Assembly: GCF_018881635.1 (NCBI RefSeq)
Contig: NZ_JACVPY010000002.1
Location: 339,374 to 403,373 of the forward strand
Reading direction: 5' to 3'
DNA: 64,000 nt
Source of the DNA: Polynucleobacter sp. UB-Piko-W3
GTDB lineage: Bacteria > Pseudomonadota > Gammaproteobacteria > Burkholderiales > Burkholderiaceae
Shown: positions 49,743 through 58,710 of the stretch, one piece after another
Position numbering within the stretch: position 1 is the stretch's first letter
Layout of the letters: the number at the start of each line of letters is the position of its first letter
Position numbers and translations under genes: made by a program
The notes under the pieces: model-generated
The model's database searches: none
The model's input: only the letters and a program-made list of their open reading frames with translations
Told to the model about the DNA's origin: nothing

Positions 49743-50327
49743 TCAAGACAGCTGGGCAAGAGGAGAAACTCCAATGAGGTATTGGTGTAATCCAAATAGG
49801 AAGACTACCCAAAGAATCACACCAGAGGCGATGGTAATAACCGTTGCTTTGGTGCTGACTTGGGCCTGTTCAGCAATATGAACGGGGCGCTTTCTGGCTG
49901 AACGAAAATCCAATACTGCCCAGATTAAAAAGGCGCCAAAGAGAATGAGATCTACCAGTGTGCCATTGGATATCAAATGCGCTAGTGCCCATACTTTGAC
50001 ACCTAAAATCATTGGGTGCTTCAGCTTGAGACGAATCGCATTATTAGAGGGTGAACTTCCTGCCAAGAAAATAAAAGCGACTAAGTTTAGTGCTAGAGCA
50101 ATGTAGATGAGAGCAACATTGGGTTGCCATAAGACGATTGTATTTTGCCTGGCTTGGCCATAGCCAATCACCATGATGACAAATCCAATCAAGGAGATGA
50201 TAGTGTACAAGCCTTTCCATTTCACCTCCCCGAGGCGATCAATCATCTGGTTGCGCCATGACTCAGCAAAGATGCGACAAGAGTGGCTAGCAAGAAAAAT
50301 AACAAGACCGATCAGAAATAAAGCCAT
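49743..50327 (-). CDS. NnrU family membrane protein
   Basis: A 194-aa protein with about five to six spans and the family blocks FLASHSCRIFAESWRNQM, GEVKWKGLYTIISLIGF and KLKHPMILGVKVWALAHLISNG. NnrU-like proteins relate to plant Z-ISO, the zeta-carotene isomerase, and to denitrification loci. The role here is unproven. The ATG at 50327 has TTTGGAG before it. Confidence 0.85.
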   Translation of the reverse strand: MALFLIGLVIFLASHSCRIFAESWRNQMIDRLGEVKWKGLYTIISLIGFVIMVIGYGQARQNTIVLWQPNVALIYIALALNLVAFIFLAGSSPSNNAIRLKLKHPMILGVKVWALAHLISNGTLVDLILFGAFLIWAVLDFRSARKRPVHIAEQAQVSTKATVITIASGVILWVVFLFGLHQYLIGVSPLAQLS

Positions 50328-50353
50328 GGAATGCTCCAAAGGAAAAATAGGTT

Positions 50354-51550
50354 TTAGGGTTTATGAATTTCTTGTTCGCCAGGCTTAATTCCATAAGGCT
50401 CTACTAGAGGCCAGATGTGCCCAGGAACCATCGAAGCCATTTTTGCAGGTTGTTCTCTGCGTAAGTGAAGCACTGTTTCAATCGCTTTCATCTCAACGCG
50501 GGTGCGAGCAAATTCCAGACCACGAGGACCCACTTTAGGCATTAGCCAACCCACAATGGGTCTTAACCAGTTCGGCATTTTCCTCAAGGGCAGGCCCCCA
50601 GCAGCACGCTCCACGTTTTTCATGAAGCCAACGACAGCAGAGTGACGTTTCCCAGCAGTCCCTGGTGCAGAGGTGCGAACTTCATCGCCTAAAAGAGCCA
50701 GCAATTCTTCACCACGTTCATTACGAACGATGAGCCATTGTTCACCTTGTCCGCCCATATAACCAACCGTGATGTCCGATAGCACATTGGTGTAATCGAC
50801 ACAGGTACGGCAGGTTAGGGGAAAGAAGTCATTGGGCAAAGTGGAGAGGGGTAATTGAAGAAACGGAATCTCTTTCTTTTTGCCATTCTTAAAGCGGACT
50901 TCAACGTGGTAATCCGCTCTAAATTCAAGATAGTTAATCTCATCAGGCTCTGAACTAATGAGCGACAGAAAGTGATGAAAATTTTCCGTAGTAGTGTTGT
51001 CAGAGCAGGGTGTGCCAATGACATAAAGCTTTTCTAGGCCAAGCTCTTTCTCTAGAGCCCTTAAGGCATATACCTGGCAGGGGATGCCAATGACAGCCAT
51101 CTTTTTATAGCCTTTAGCAATCGCCGGCTCTAGCAAGGAGAGAAGTGGGGCATAACCCATTCTCATGCCACGGCACTTAGCCATATCAGATGCTTTATCA
51201 ATAATGATCGGCAAAGGCTTCCAGCGATCATTGGGATCCTCAGTCATCGTCAGAATGGCATCAACTGCACCGGTTTCTAAGAGGCGCTCACCAATGCGGG
51301 TTGTAATCCCAGTCCATTGCGCACCTGTACTCGGATTTTTGAGTGCTGCTCTGAGCATTTTGATAAAGGGACCAAAATGCAATTCATCGGGACGGCTTAA
51401 ATCTCTCGCTCTTCCGTGAACCTCAGTTTCTAGCGCTGGGTAATTAGGCTTAATAAATTGACAAGCCTCACCGCAGCGTTTTGGATTGCTAGTTCGAGAA
51501 ATACCGCAGTCGGTGCACAGGCTTCGATAGGGTGCTGTATCTATTGTCAC
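50354..51550 (-). CDS. bciB: Ferredoxin-type 8-vinyl reductase BciB
   Basis: A 398-aa FrhB/FdhB-type iron-sulfur flavoprotein. It has Cys-rich TDCGISRTSNPKRCGEAC at the N-terminus, GIPCQVYALRALE, YVIGTPCSDNTTTENFHHFL and LTCRTCVDYTNVLSD. This matches BciB, which reduces the 8-vinyl group of divinyl (proto)chlorophyllide with ferredoxin. No bciA-type reductase is seen, so BciB probably does this step in the organism. It is the first gene of a minus-strand run with nnrU. Confidence 0.88.
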   Translation of the reverse strand: MTIDTAPYRSLCTDCGISRTSNPKRCGEACQFIKPNYPALETEVHGRARDLSRPDELHFGPFIKMLRAALKNPSTGAQWTGITTRIGERLLETGAVDAILTMTEDPNDRWKPLPIIIDKASDMAKCRGMRMGYAPLLSLLEPAIAKGYKKMAVIGIPCQVYALRALEKELGLEKLYVIGTPCSDNTTTENFHHFLSLISSEPDEINYLEFRADYHVEVRFKNGKKKEIPFLQLPLSTLPNDFFPLTCRTCVDYTNVLSDITVGYMGGQGEQWLIVRNERGEELLALLGDEVRTSAPGTAGKRHSAVVGFMKNVERAAGGLPLRKMPNWLRPIVGWLMPKVGPRGLEFARTRVEMKAIETVLHLRREQPAKMASMVPGHIWPLVEPYGIKPGEQEIHKP

Positions 51551-51677
51551 GCAAGCCTTTAATAATCTTGATAGTTTAGGGGAGGCAAAACCATAGAGCG
51601 AAAGCCTAATAATCCATTTATTATCACCTGAGTATAGAAGATTTGTAGATCGATTTAATCATCTTGGAGAATGAAAT

Positions 51678-52151
51678 ATGTTGCCGAATATCCCCTTAAA
51701 AAGACTCAATGGAGACCAAGAAAATCTTCAGGATTATGCTGGCAAGACACTCTTAATCGTGAATGTTGCCAGTAACTGCGGATTCACTTCTCAATACCGT
51801 GATTTACAAAAACTGTATGAGGCAAACAAAGCCCAGGGCTTGGAAATTTTAGGGTTTCCATGCAACCAATTCGGCGCTCAAGAGCCGGGCTCTGCAGAAC
51901 AGATTCAAAACTTTTGCAGCGCTAACTATGGCGTGACTTTTCCGATGTTTGAGAAAATTGATGTGAATGGGGACGGCACCCATCCCTTGTATGCTTATTT
52001 AAAGGATCAGGCTCCTGGCATATTGGGAACTACCGGTATTAAGTGGAACTTCACTAAGTTTGTCGTGAGCAAAGATGGTCAATCCATCACACGACTTGCA
52101 TCTGCAGAAGGCGCAAGCAAGATGGCAGAAGCGATTGTGAAACTGCTCTAG
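51678..52151 (+). CDS. Glutathione peroxidase family protein
   Basis: A 157-aa thiol peroxidase. The catalytic Cys is in VASNCGFTSQY, the Gln in FPCNQFGAQEPG, and the Trp in KWNFTKFVV, so the triad is complete with Cys in place of selenocysteine. Such enzymes reduce lipid and organic peroxides. Standalone gene with GGAGAATG at the start. Protection of a photosynthetic membrane in air would be a fitting role. Confidence 0.92.
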   Translation: MLPNIPLKRLNGDQENLQDYAGKTLLIVNVASNCGFTSQYRDLQKLYEANKAQGLEILGFPCNQFGAQEPGSAEQIQNFCSANYGVTFPMFEKIDVNGDGTHPLYAYLKDQAPGILGTTGIKWNFTKFVVSKDGQSITRLASAEGASKMAEAIVKLL

Positions 52152-52184
52152 ATTAGGAGCAGTTCAGTAGCAATTCAGCAGCAA

Positions 52185-52340
52185 TCACTTCTTTTTCTTC
52201 TTATCAGTATCTAGCCACTCATTGACATCGGGGAAGGCATCTTGCACTTCTCCCATAAATTCACGAACCATAAAATATAGGCCAGCAATTAATAGGCAAA
52301 AAACAAAGATGGATAGAAGGAGTAAGGTTGTATTACTCAT
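52185..52340 (-). CDS. Small membrane protein, 51 aa
   Basis: One N-terminal span (LLLLSIFVFCLLIAGLYFM) followed by an acidic segment and a poly-Lys C-terminus (DTDKKKKK). It starts in a 4-base ATGA overlap with the preceding gene of the same run. Unrecognised; last of three consecutive small membrane genes after pucC. Confidence 0.6.
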   Translation of the reverse strand: MSNTTLLLLSIFVFCLLIAGLYFMVREFMGEVQDAFPDVNEWLDTDKKKKK

Positions 52341-52519
52341 TTTTTACGATTCAATAAGGCAGACAATTTGAAGTAAATCCCAAAGCAAAATATTGAGGGT
52401 ACCCATAGTGCTGTAAAGATCGACTGCTCTCGGTCCTGAACCACAAACCATAAATAGGCAGAGGTAAAGAAAGAAATCACCACTGCCATGAGAATGAAGT
52501 AATCTGATTTTTTAAACAT
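52337..52519 (-). CDS. Small two-span membrane protein, 60 aa
   Basis: Two hydrophobic segments (YFILMAVVISFFTSAYLWFVV and LWVPSIFCFGIYFKLSALL, in part). The ATG at 52519 has GAAGGAG before it; a GTG at 52525 is the alternative. It overlaps neighbours on both sides or abuts them, so it is translated with them. Unrecognised. Confidence 0.6.
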   Translation of the reverse strand: MFKKSDYFILMAVVISFFTSAYLWFVVQDREQSIFTALWVPSIFCFGIYFKLSALLNRKK

Positions 52520-52521
52520 AT

Positions 52522-52758
52522 TCACTCCTTCACTTCGTTATTAAAATAATCTCCAATGCCGTAGCCAATTGCGCTCAATAGGCATCCAATGATAGCGCAG
52601 CCGCCTAATACACGAATGCCCGAAGAAATACCAAAAGAAAATAGATCTACAGAAATGAAGTCCCACAGACTCAAGGTAATCAATATAAAGCTAATTGAGC
52701 TAATGAAGAAGCCAAAAATAATGAGGATCTTTTCGGCTAATTGCGAAATGGTGGTCAA
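52522..52758 (-). CDS. Small two-span membrane protein, 78 aa
   Basis: Two or three hydrophobic stretches (ILIIFGFFISSISFILITLS, VLGGCAIIGCLLSAIGYGIG). The only candidate start is a TTG that directly abuts the pucC stop, suggesting translation by ribosomes finishing pucC. Unrecognised; a link to LH2 assembly is possible only by position. Confidence 0.55.
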   Translation of the reverse strand: MTTISQLAEKILIIFGFFISSISFILITLSLWDFISVDLFSFGISSGIRVLGGCAIIGCLLSAIGYGIGDYFNNEVKE

Positions 52759-54171
52759 TTAGGCAACCGATTCTACTGGCTTAGCTGGCCATATAAAATT
52801 CGTCATAGCGGCGATCGTGATTAACAGCAAGATGATTTCTAATAGGTAGACGCCACAATAACCCGTTGCTGGAGTATTGAGATCTGCGCCAAAATAATTT
52901 CTGGAGGCCATGCCGCCCAATATATCCCGAAATATTCCTCCGACACCCACCGCAATGCCTGCGGCAGTAGCTTGCACGGCTCCCCATGCGCCCAATGCCA
53001 AGCCGCTTTGATTTTCTGGGGCATATTTCATAGTGGCAGTTAAAGTCCCATGACTAAATAGTCCATTGCCAAATCCAATCAATACGACACCCACAATAAA
53101 AATGAGGGTGCTATTGAAGGGTGCAGCCGCGATCACCAGCATAAATGCAGGAATACCAATTTTGGCGCCATTGCTAGCCATCTTAAAGGGGTCGTAACCA
53201 GCACTTAATACCTTGGAGGCAATGCTAAAGCCAAATAAACAGCCCACGGCTAAGGTAGCAGTTAAGACAGTGGTAGCACTGACGCTCATGTTTAATAGTT
53301 CGCCTCCATAGGGCTCTAGCAAAACATCATTCATGCTAAATGCCATAGTTCCAAAACCCACTGCAATTAAGCGACGAATTGCTTGGCCACCTTCTTTAAA
53401 AGTTTCCCAAGATTCTTTAAAGTTTTGCTCTCTAGCGACCAATGCTCTTGCACGAGCTTCTTCACGACTTTCCTGCTTCCAAAGTGCAATCGCATTCAAT
53501 ACGATCGTAACTACAGCACAACCTTGAATCACTTGGATTAAGCGGCCTGGACTGTACTCCTCTAATAGCTGACCAAAAATCAATGCGCTACCAATCATGC
53601 CGATTAATAACATTACATACATCAGGCCAACAATATTCGCTTGGGATTTAGGTGGAGCAAGATCGCAAGCCAAGGCAAGGCCTACCGTTTGGGTAGTATG
53701 AATACCAGCACCTACAAATAAAAATGCCAGTGCAGCAGCTGCTAATCCAATCCATGCTGGCGCTTCACTAGCGTTGCCTGCACCGGCTAAGACAAGAAGA
53801 GCAAAAGGCATGATGGCAAGTCCACCAAACTGAACCATCGTTCCCATCCAAATATAAGGAACGCGCCGCCAGCCTAAAGCGGATTTATGAGTATCTGAGC
53901 GAAAGCCAATCAAGGCTCTAATGGGGGCAAAAATAATCGGCAAGGAAACCATGATCGATACCAGTGATGCTGGTACTTGTAACTCAACAATCATGACTCG
54001 ATTTAAGGTGCCCACAAGAAGTACTAGGGCCATGCCAACGGATACTTGGAATAGGGATAGTCTGAGTAATCTGCTAAGCGGTAATTCAGCAGAAGCAGCA
54101 TCAGCAAAAGGCAAGAAGCGAGGGCCTAAATTTGCCCAAGTGCTAATTAATTTTTGACTAAAACGATTCAT
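52759..54171 (-). CDS. pucC: PucC, LH2 assembly protein
   Basis: A 470-aa twelve-span protein very similar in its blocks to LhaA at 39793 (LPLSRLLRLSLFQVSVGMALV, LGWRRVPYIWMGTM, DVLLEPYGGELLNMSV). Lying behind pucBA it is best called PucC, required for LH2 formation. Compared with the antenna genes its expression is probably lowered by the hairpin at 54205-54243. Confidence 0.92.
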   Translation of the reverse strand: MNRFSQKLISTWANLGPRFLPFADAASAELPLSRLLRLSLFQVSVGMALVLLVGTLNRVMIVELQVPASLVSIMVSLPIIFAPIRALIGFRSDTHKSALGWRRVPYIWMGTMVQFGGLAIMPFALLVLAGAGNASEAPAWIGLAAAALAFLFVGAGIHTTQTVGLALACDLAPPKSQANIVGLMYVMLLIGMIGSALIFGQLLEEYSPGRLIQVIQGCAVVTIVLNAIALWKQESREEARARALVAREQNFKESWETFKEGGQAIRRLIAVGFGTMAFSMNDVLLEPYGGELLNMSVSATTVLTATLAVGCLFGFSIASKVLSAGYDPFKMASNGAKIGIPAFMLVIAAAPFNSTLIFIVGVVLIGFGNGLFSHGTLTATMKYAPENQSGLALGAWGAVQATAAGIAVGVGGIFRDILGGMASRNYFGADLNTPATGYCGVYLLEIILLLITIAAMTNFIWPAKPVESVA

Positions 54172-54204
54172 GTAAAGCTTAGTTTAAGTGATATAGCGGC
54201 GAAA

Positions 54205-54243
54205 CAAAAAAATAAGACCCAGATCTAATGATCTAGGTCTTAT
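54205..54243 (-). terminator. Terminator/attenuator between pucA and pucC
   Basis: Read on the minus strand, AAGACCTAGATC and GATCTGGGTCTT pair with one mismatch around a 4-base loop, followed by a run of seven or eight T. It lies after pucA and before pucC, so it should end most pucBA messages and let some reach pucC. Confidence 0.8.
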
Positions 54244-54258
54244 GAGGCAAGATAAAAC

Positions 54259-54462
54259 TTATTTTTTTGCTACTGGTGCCGCGGGTGCTCCTGAAGCAGC
54301 AGCAGCGCTAGAAGACTTACCGCCCTCTAAGAATGCTTTCACCCAAGTTGTATTGTTAAGTAATGCTAAATGCACTGAAAAAGAACCGATTGCGCACGCA
54401 CCCAAAAACAATGGAATGCCAACGGTTGGTCTTACTACTGTCCACATTTTTCCGTAGATCAT
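54259..54462 (-). CDS. pucA: LH2 light-harvesting alpha polypeptide
   Basis: A 67-aa antenna alpha chain. MWTVVRPTVGIPLFLGACAI leads into the span with the ligand His in SFSVHLALLNNTTW, and an Ala/Pro-rich tail ending in Lys follows. This pattern is peripheral-antenna (PucA) and differs from PufA. AAAGGAGATTG precedes the ATG. It follows pucB by 15 bases. Confidence 0.95.
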   Translation of the reverse strand: MIYGKMWTVVRPTVGIPLFLGACAIGSFSVHLALLNNTTWVKAFLEGGKSSSAAAASGAPAAPVAKK

Positions 54463-54477
54463 CTCAATCTCCTTTAA

Positions 54478-54621
54478 TTACTTCAACCAAGGTGAATAGA
54501 TGTAAGCAAGTAAGTGGGCGAGTGCTGCAATCATCCCAAAAAATTGCGTACCTTGAATGAGGTTGCGATGTAACTCTTCCGCTTCCTCAACACTCAGACC
54601 TGTAAGAGTGTCATTTGTCAT
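54478..54621 (-). CDS. pucB: LH2 light-harvesting beta polypeptide
   Basis: A 47-aa antenna beta chain starting at the ATG at 54621 with GAGAGGAAA upstream. LTGLSVEEAEELHRNLIQG precedes one span with ligand His36 (LAHLLAYIYSPWLK); His18 is the conserved N-terminal His. The 43-residue body differs at only seven positions from the C-terminal domain of BchF. An exact PpsR box lies 94 bases upstream. Confidence 0.96.
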   Translation of the reverse strand: MTNDTLTGLSVEEAEELHRNLIQGTQFFGMIAALAHLLAYIYSPWLK

Positions 54622-54871
54622 AGATTTTTTCCTCTCAAAATCTAACTGCGTCGTGCTAACCCACACGAGGGTGCTAATTAACCTACTTACCACAGGGTCA
54701 ATTTAGTACGAATGTGTAAAAAAATCTATACACTTTTCTTAGGAATTTCCCTTATATCCCAATATATTGCGTTGCAAAAAAACTCATCCGTAACAGTGGC
54801 TTTTTGAGATCCTTTGGGGGATCTGGGATATAAAATGACCCCATCCAATTTTTTTGATTTTGGGATGTGAA
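54622..54871. other. pucB upstream control region
   Basis: Non-coding region between pucB (minus) and a small membrane gene (plus). It contains the exact PpsR box at 54715-54732 and a 6-bp hairpin AGATCC/GGATCT (54807-54824) ahead of the plus-strand gene. Confidence 0.6.
54715..54732. promoter_or_regulatory. PpsR/CrtJ-type operator (pucBA)
   Basis: TGTAAAAAAATCTATACA is an exact TGT-N12-ACA site. It is AT-rich like the bchC box and should put LH2 under PpsR control. Confidence 0.82.
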
Positions 54872-55084
54872 ATGACACAAGCCCATGGGCGATTTAGCAC
54901 CATCAAACTACTGTTCGAGATAGTCTGTGCTGCAGGTGGGTTTGCCATGGGCCTTTTATTTGCCAAGCAGCTTGATTTGGGAATCGTTCCCGGTGTTTTT
55001 ATGGGGCTGATGGGGGCAATCTTCACGTTTATCCTTGCCCAGGGCTTCACTACCTTCATTTTTCGTATACTGAGGCGAGATTAA
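54872..55084 (+). CDS. Small membrane protein, 70 aa
   Basis: Two hydrophobic segments (LLFEIVCAAGGFAMGLLFA and PGVFMGLMGAIFTFILAQ) with a basic C-terminus (FRILRRD). The ATG at 54872 is preferred to an earlier codon because the upstream residues lie in AT-rich non-coding sequence. Unrecognised. It may form a unit with the next gene and hemA. Confidence 0.55.
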   Translation: MTQAHGRFSTIKLLFEIVCAAGGFAMGLLFAKQLDLGIVPGVFMGLMGAIFTFILAQGFTTFIFRILRRD

Positions 55085-55120
55085 TCAGGGGCCCAGCCTC
55101 TTCAGTCATAAGGATAGGTA

Positions 55121-55357
55121 ATGAATAAGCAATCTGAATCAGGCCCAATCGATGCCAAGTTTAAAAGAACCATGCTTTGGCTCAAATTTGCCATGGTGGT
55201 ATTCCCAATAGCCCTAGCTGGCCAGATCTGGATTCTGTACCAAGAGTACTCTTTTACCAATTTAGCATTCGTATTGATCACTGCCTTCGCCTTATATTCC
55301 ACGTTCAGTTCATTCAAAAAATTTAAAGCCTACGAGGCTGCCGCTAAGGATCAGTAA
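55121..55357 (+). CDS. Small membrane protein, 78 aa
   Basis: Two hydrophobic segments (WLKFAMVVFPIALAGQIWIL and LAFVLITAFALYSTFSSF) flanked by charged ends. AAGGATAG precedes the ATG. Unrecognised; lies 139 bases before hemA, upstream of the hemA PpsR box. Confidence 0.55.
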   Translation: MNKQSESGPIDAKFKRTMLWLKFAMVVFPIALAGQIWILYQEYSFTNLAFVLITAFALYSTFSSFKKFKAYEAAAKDQ

Positions 55358-55402
55358 TCCGTTGACATGTGGGTTTTCCCTAGGTAGGGGAGCTTAAATA
55401 GG

Positions 55403-55420
55403 TGTCAATCTTGATTGACA
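55403..55420. promoter_or_regulatory. PpsR/CrtJ-type operator (hemA)
   Basis: TGTCAATCTTGATTGACA is an exact TGT-N12-ACA palindrome with TGTCAAT arms, closely matching the bchI/bchH box. It puts the first step of tetrapyrrole synthesis under the photosynthesis repressor. Confidence 0.85.
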
Positions 55421-55443
55421 GATTGCGATTCAAGAGGAAGAAT
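55415..55443 (+). promoter_or_regulatory. Candidate hemA promoter
   Basis: TTGACA (55415-55420), 17 bases, AAGAAT (55438-55443), the same arrangement as before bchH. The -35 is the right half of the PpsR box. Confidence 0.55.
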
Positions 55444-55496
55444 CATTTCTATGATTTTTCTAGATCCACACAAAGCTATTTTTAATAGCCTCTAGC

Positions 55497-56798
55497 ATGC
55501 AACTACTCAATCTTGGTGTGAATCATCACACGGCTCCAATTGATATTCGAGAGAGTGTTGCTATTTCTCCTGCAGATTTGCAGGACTCCTTATTAGATCT
55601 TCGTAATTATTTAAGAGGTACCCATTCTGAATTAATGCCAGAGGTTGCGATCTTATCTACGTGTAACCGCATGGAGATTTATTGTGCTGCGAATGATGTT
55701 TCTAATCCTGCACATCATTTAGAAGAGCGTGCTTTTGATTGGCTGACCTCTCAAAAGCATTTGCATGGCGATGTATTGAAGCCCTATATATATTCTGCAA
55801 AAGAAACAGATGCAGTCAAGCATGTGTTTAGAGTCAGCTGTGGAATGGACTCAATGGTATTGGGTGAGACTCAAATACTGGGTCAAATGAAAAAAGCGGT
55901 TGAATTCGCTGACCAAGCTGGCACATTAGGAACCTATCTAAAACCTTTATTTAATAAAACTTTTTCAGTTGCCAAAGCGGTCAGAGCAACTACGGATATT
56001 GGTACGCATTCAGTTTCCATGGCAGGGGCCTCAGTACGTTTAGCTGAAAGAATCTTTGGCGATCTCAAGAACTCCAAAATTTTATTCATTGGTGCAGGCG
56101 AAATGATTCAACTGTGCGCCTCTCACTTTGCTGGTCGAAAGCCAAAACAAATTGCCATCAGCAACCGAACAGTTGATCGTGGTGATGAGATGGCAAAAGT
56201 ATTTGCGGAAAAGGGCCTGCAAACAGATTCCTTTCCTTTGCAATCTTTGCCAACGCGCTTGCATGATTTTGACGTGATTGTTTCCTGCACAGCAAGTTCA
56301 TTGCCAATCATTGGTATGGGGATGATTAAAACCGCCTTGAAAGCCAGAAATAGCAGGCCGATCGTATTGATTGATTTAGCTGTACCGCGGGACATAGAGC
56401 CAGAGGTTCGATCCCTTAAAGATGCTTATCTTTATTCCGTCGATGATTTGGGAGGTGTTGTGAATGAAGGTCGCAATATTCGCGAACTTTCGATGGCCGA
56501 CGCTGAAACTATTATTGATAAAGGCGTGAGTGAATTTTTCCAGATGCTGCAAAAAAGAACGCTAGTACCGATTATTCAATCGCTGCAAAATACCGCAGAG
56601 CGACTCAAAGAAATTGAATTAGAAAAGGCAGTGCGGCGTATTAAGCGGGGAGAAGACCCGGTTGAGGTCTTATCGATCATGGCTGAAGCCTTGGCTAATA
56701 AATTTATGCATGCACCTATTAATGCCTTGCAAAAATCACCCAATAACGAGATTGAAGATTTCAAGCGAATTCTCTCTAGTATTTATTCTCCAAAATAA
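55497..56798 (+). CDS. hemA: Glutamyl-tRNA reductase
   Basis: A 433-aa enzyme making glutamate-1-semialdehyde, the precursor of 5-aminolevulinate, by the C5 route. The catalytic Cys is in [11 protein letters not shown], with [14 protein letters not shown] at the N-terminus and the NADPH motif [12 protein letters not shown]. It thus confirms a C5 and not an alphaproteobacterial C4 route. dxs follows by 14 bases. It may be the only hemA of the organism or a phototrophy-specific copy; this window cannot tell. Confidence 0.95.
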   Translation: MQLLNLGVNHHTAPIDIRESVAISPADLQDSLLDLRNYLRGTHSELMPEVAILSTCNRMEIYCAANDVSNPAHHLEERAFDWLTSQKHLHGDVLKPYIYSAKETDAVKHVFRVSCGMDSMVLGETQILGQMKKAVEFADQAGTLGTYLKPLFNKTFSVAKAVRATTDIGTHSVSMAGASVRLAERIFGDLKNSKILFIGAGEMIQLCASHFAGRKPKQIAISNRTVDRGDEMAKVFAEKGLQTDSFPLQSLPTRLHDFDVIVSCTASSLPIIGMGMIKTALKARNSRPIVLIDLAVPRDIEPEVRSLKDAYLYSVDDLGGVVNEGRNIRELSMADAETIIDKGVSEFFQMLQKRTLVPIIQSLQNTAERLKEIELEKAVRRIKRGEDPVEVLSIMAEALANKFMHAPINALQKSPNNEIEDFKRILSSIYSPK

Positions 56799-56812
56799 TT
56801 TCGGCGTTAAAT

Positions 56813-58693
56813 ATGCTCCAGGCAACCAAAGTACTTCACACCATTAACTCCTCACAGGATTTAAAGCAGCTTGAGCAGTCTGAGCTTGCCCAGCTATCGG
56901 TTGAATTACGTGAATTCATTCTGCAGTCTGTGGCCAGTACTGGTGGGCACTTATCCTCTAATCTCGGAACTGTTGAGCTCGCAATTGCTTTGCATTATGT
57001 TTTTGATACTCCAGAAGATCGCATTGTCTGGGATGTGGGACATCAAAGTTACGCCCATAAAATTTTGACAGGGCGTAGAGAAATGATGCCGAGCTTGCGT
57101 CAGTTTGGCGGCTTATCTGGATTTCCGAAGCGCGCAGAAAGCCAATACGATGCTTTTGGCACAGCGCATTCTTCTACCAGTATTTCAGCCGCTCTTGGGA
57201 TGGCAGTTGCTAGCAAAGTAAAGGGTGAAAAGCGAAATGTCATTGCAGTCATTGGCGATGGCTCCATGAGTGCTGGCATGGCTTATGAAGGTTTAAATAA
57301 TGCGGGGGTTGATAAATCCATTCCCTTAATCGTCATTTTGAACGATAACGAAATGTCGATCTCTCCTGCGGTTGGAGCCCTGAATCGATATTTAGCAAAG
57401 CTCATTAGTGGTTCACTCTATGGAGCCACTAAAAAAGGTTTGGATAAGATGCTTTCTTATACCCCTCCCTTAAGAGAGTTTGCCAAAAGACTGGAAGGTC
57501 ATGCCAAAGGGATGATTGGCCCAGCTACTATCTTTGAAGAATTTGGTTTTGACTACTATGGTCCGATCGATGGCCATAATCTTGAGGACCTCATCATTAC
57601 CCTTGAGAACTTGAAAAAGATTGCTCAGACTGATGGTCCACAGTTTTTGCATATCGTTACCAAAAAAGGCAAAGGGTATGAGAGGGCAGAGTTAAACCCT
57701 ATTTCTTATCATGGGCCCAGTAAATTTAATCCTAGCGAAGGTCTGAAACCTTCTGCGCCTGGTAAAAAAACCTATACCGAAGTGTTTGGTGAATGGCTTT
57801 GCGATATGGCTAAAGAGGATCAGCGTCTCATTGGTATTACGCCAGCAATGCGTGAGGGCTCTGGCCTGGTCCAATTTGAAGCTCAGTACCCCGATCGTTA
57901 CTTTGATGTAGGTATCGCAGAGCAGCATGCAGTCACTTTTGCGGCGGGTATTGCTTGCGAGGGTCTAAAGCCAGTGGTAGCGATCTACTCCACCTTTTTA
58001 CAGAGGGGTTACGATCAACTCATACACGATGTGACCTTGCAGAACTTACCGATCGTCTTCGCTATAGATCGAGCTGGTATGGTTGGTGCAGATGGACCAA
58101 CCCATGCAGGTGTATTTGATGTTGCTTTTTTAAGGTGCTTGCCTAATGTTGTCTTAATGACGCCATCGAATCAAGAAGACTGCAGAAATATGCTCACTAC
58201 TGCATTTAACTTGAATGGTCCTTCAGTCGTGCGCTACCCCCGTGGTGCTGGAGTGGGTCCAGAGGCATCTCAAACACTAGAAACTATCGCTGTCGGAAAA
58301 GGCTTGATTGTTCGTAAAGCCAAAAATGCACAAGCCCAAGGTAAAAAGATTGCGTTTGTTTGCTTTGGTCCATTGCTATACAACGCACTAGAGGCTGCAG
58401 AGGAGCTTGATGCTACTGTTGCCGATATGCGATTTGTAAAACCATTAGATGAGCAATTGCTATTAGATCTTGCGAAAAGTCATGATGCTTTGGTCTTTAT
58501 TGAAGACAGCGCAACTCAAGGTGGGGCGGGTAGCGCCTGTCTGGAAGCGCTATCGGCTCACAAGATTCAGATACCTACTCTACAAATTGGTCTACCCGAT
58601 GAGTACGTCGAGCATGGGGATATCAATGTGCTCTTAGATTTATATGGACTATCTTCGAAGAAAATCTTGGCCAAAGTGCGGGATCATTTTTAG
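56813..58693 (+). CDS. dxs: 1-deoxy-D-xylulose-5-phosphate synthase
   Basis: Thiamine-diphosphate enzyme of the first step of the MEP isoprenoid pathway; 626 aa, full length. It shows [15 protein letters not shown], the ThDP motif [18 protein letters not shown] and [13 protein letters not shown]. Placed in tandem with hemA, it pairs tetrapyrrole and isoprenoid supply, probably under the same PpsR-type promoter. Confidence 0.95.
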   Translation: MLQATKVLHTINSSQDLKQLEQSELAQLSVELREFILQSVASTGGHLSSNLGTVELAIALHYVFDTPEDRIVWDVGHQSYAHKILTGRREMMPSLRQFGGLSGFPKRAESQYDAFGTAHSSTSISAALGMAVASKVKGEKRNVIAVIGDGSMSAGMAYEGLNNAGVDKSIPLIVILNDNEMSISPAVGALNRYLAKLISGSLYGATKKGLDKMLSYTPPLREFAKRLEGHAKGMIGPATIFEEFGFDYYGPIDGHNLEDLIITLENLKKIAQTDGPQFLHIVTKKGKGYERAELNPISYHGPSKFNPSEGLKPSAPGKKTYTEVFGEWLCDMAKEDQRLIGITPAMREGSGLVQFEAQYPDRYFDVGIAEQHAVTFAAGIACEGLKPVVAIYSTFLQRGYDQLIHDVTLQNLPIVFAIDRAGMVGADGPTHAGVFDVAFLRCLPNVVLMTPSNQEDCRNMLTTAFNLNGPSVVRYPRGAGVGPEASQTLETIAVGKGLIVRKAKNAQAQGKKIAFVCFGPLLYNALEAAEELDATVADMRFVKPLDEQLLLDLAKSHDALVFIEDSATQGGAGSACLEALSAHKIQIPTLQIGLPDEYVEHGDINVLLDLYGLSSKKILAKVRDHF

Positions 58694-58710
58694 ATATAAG
58701 CAGCTCATTT

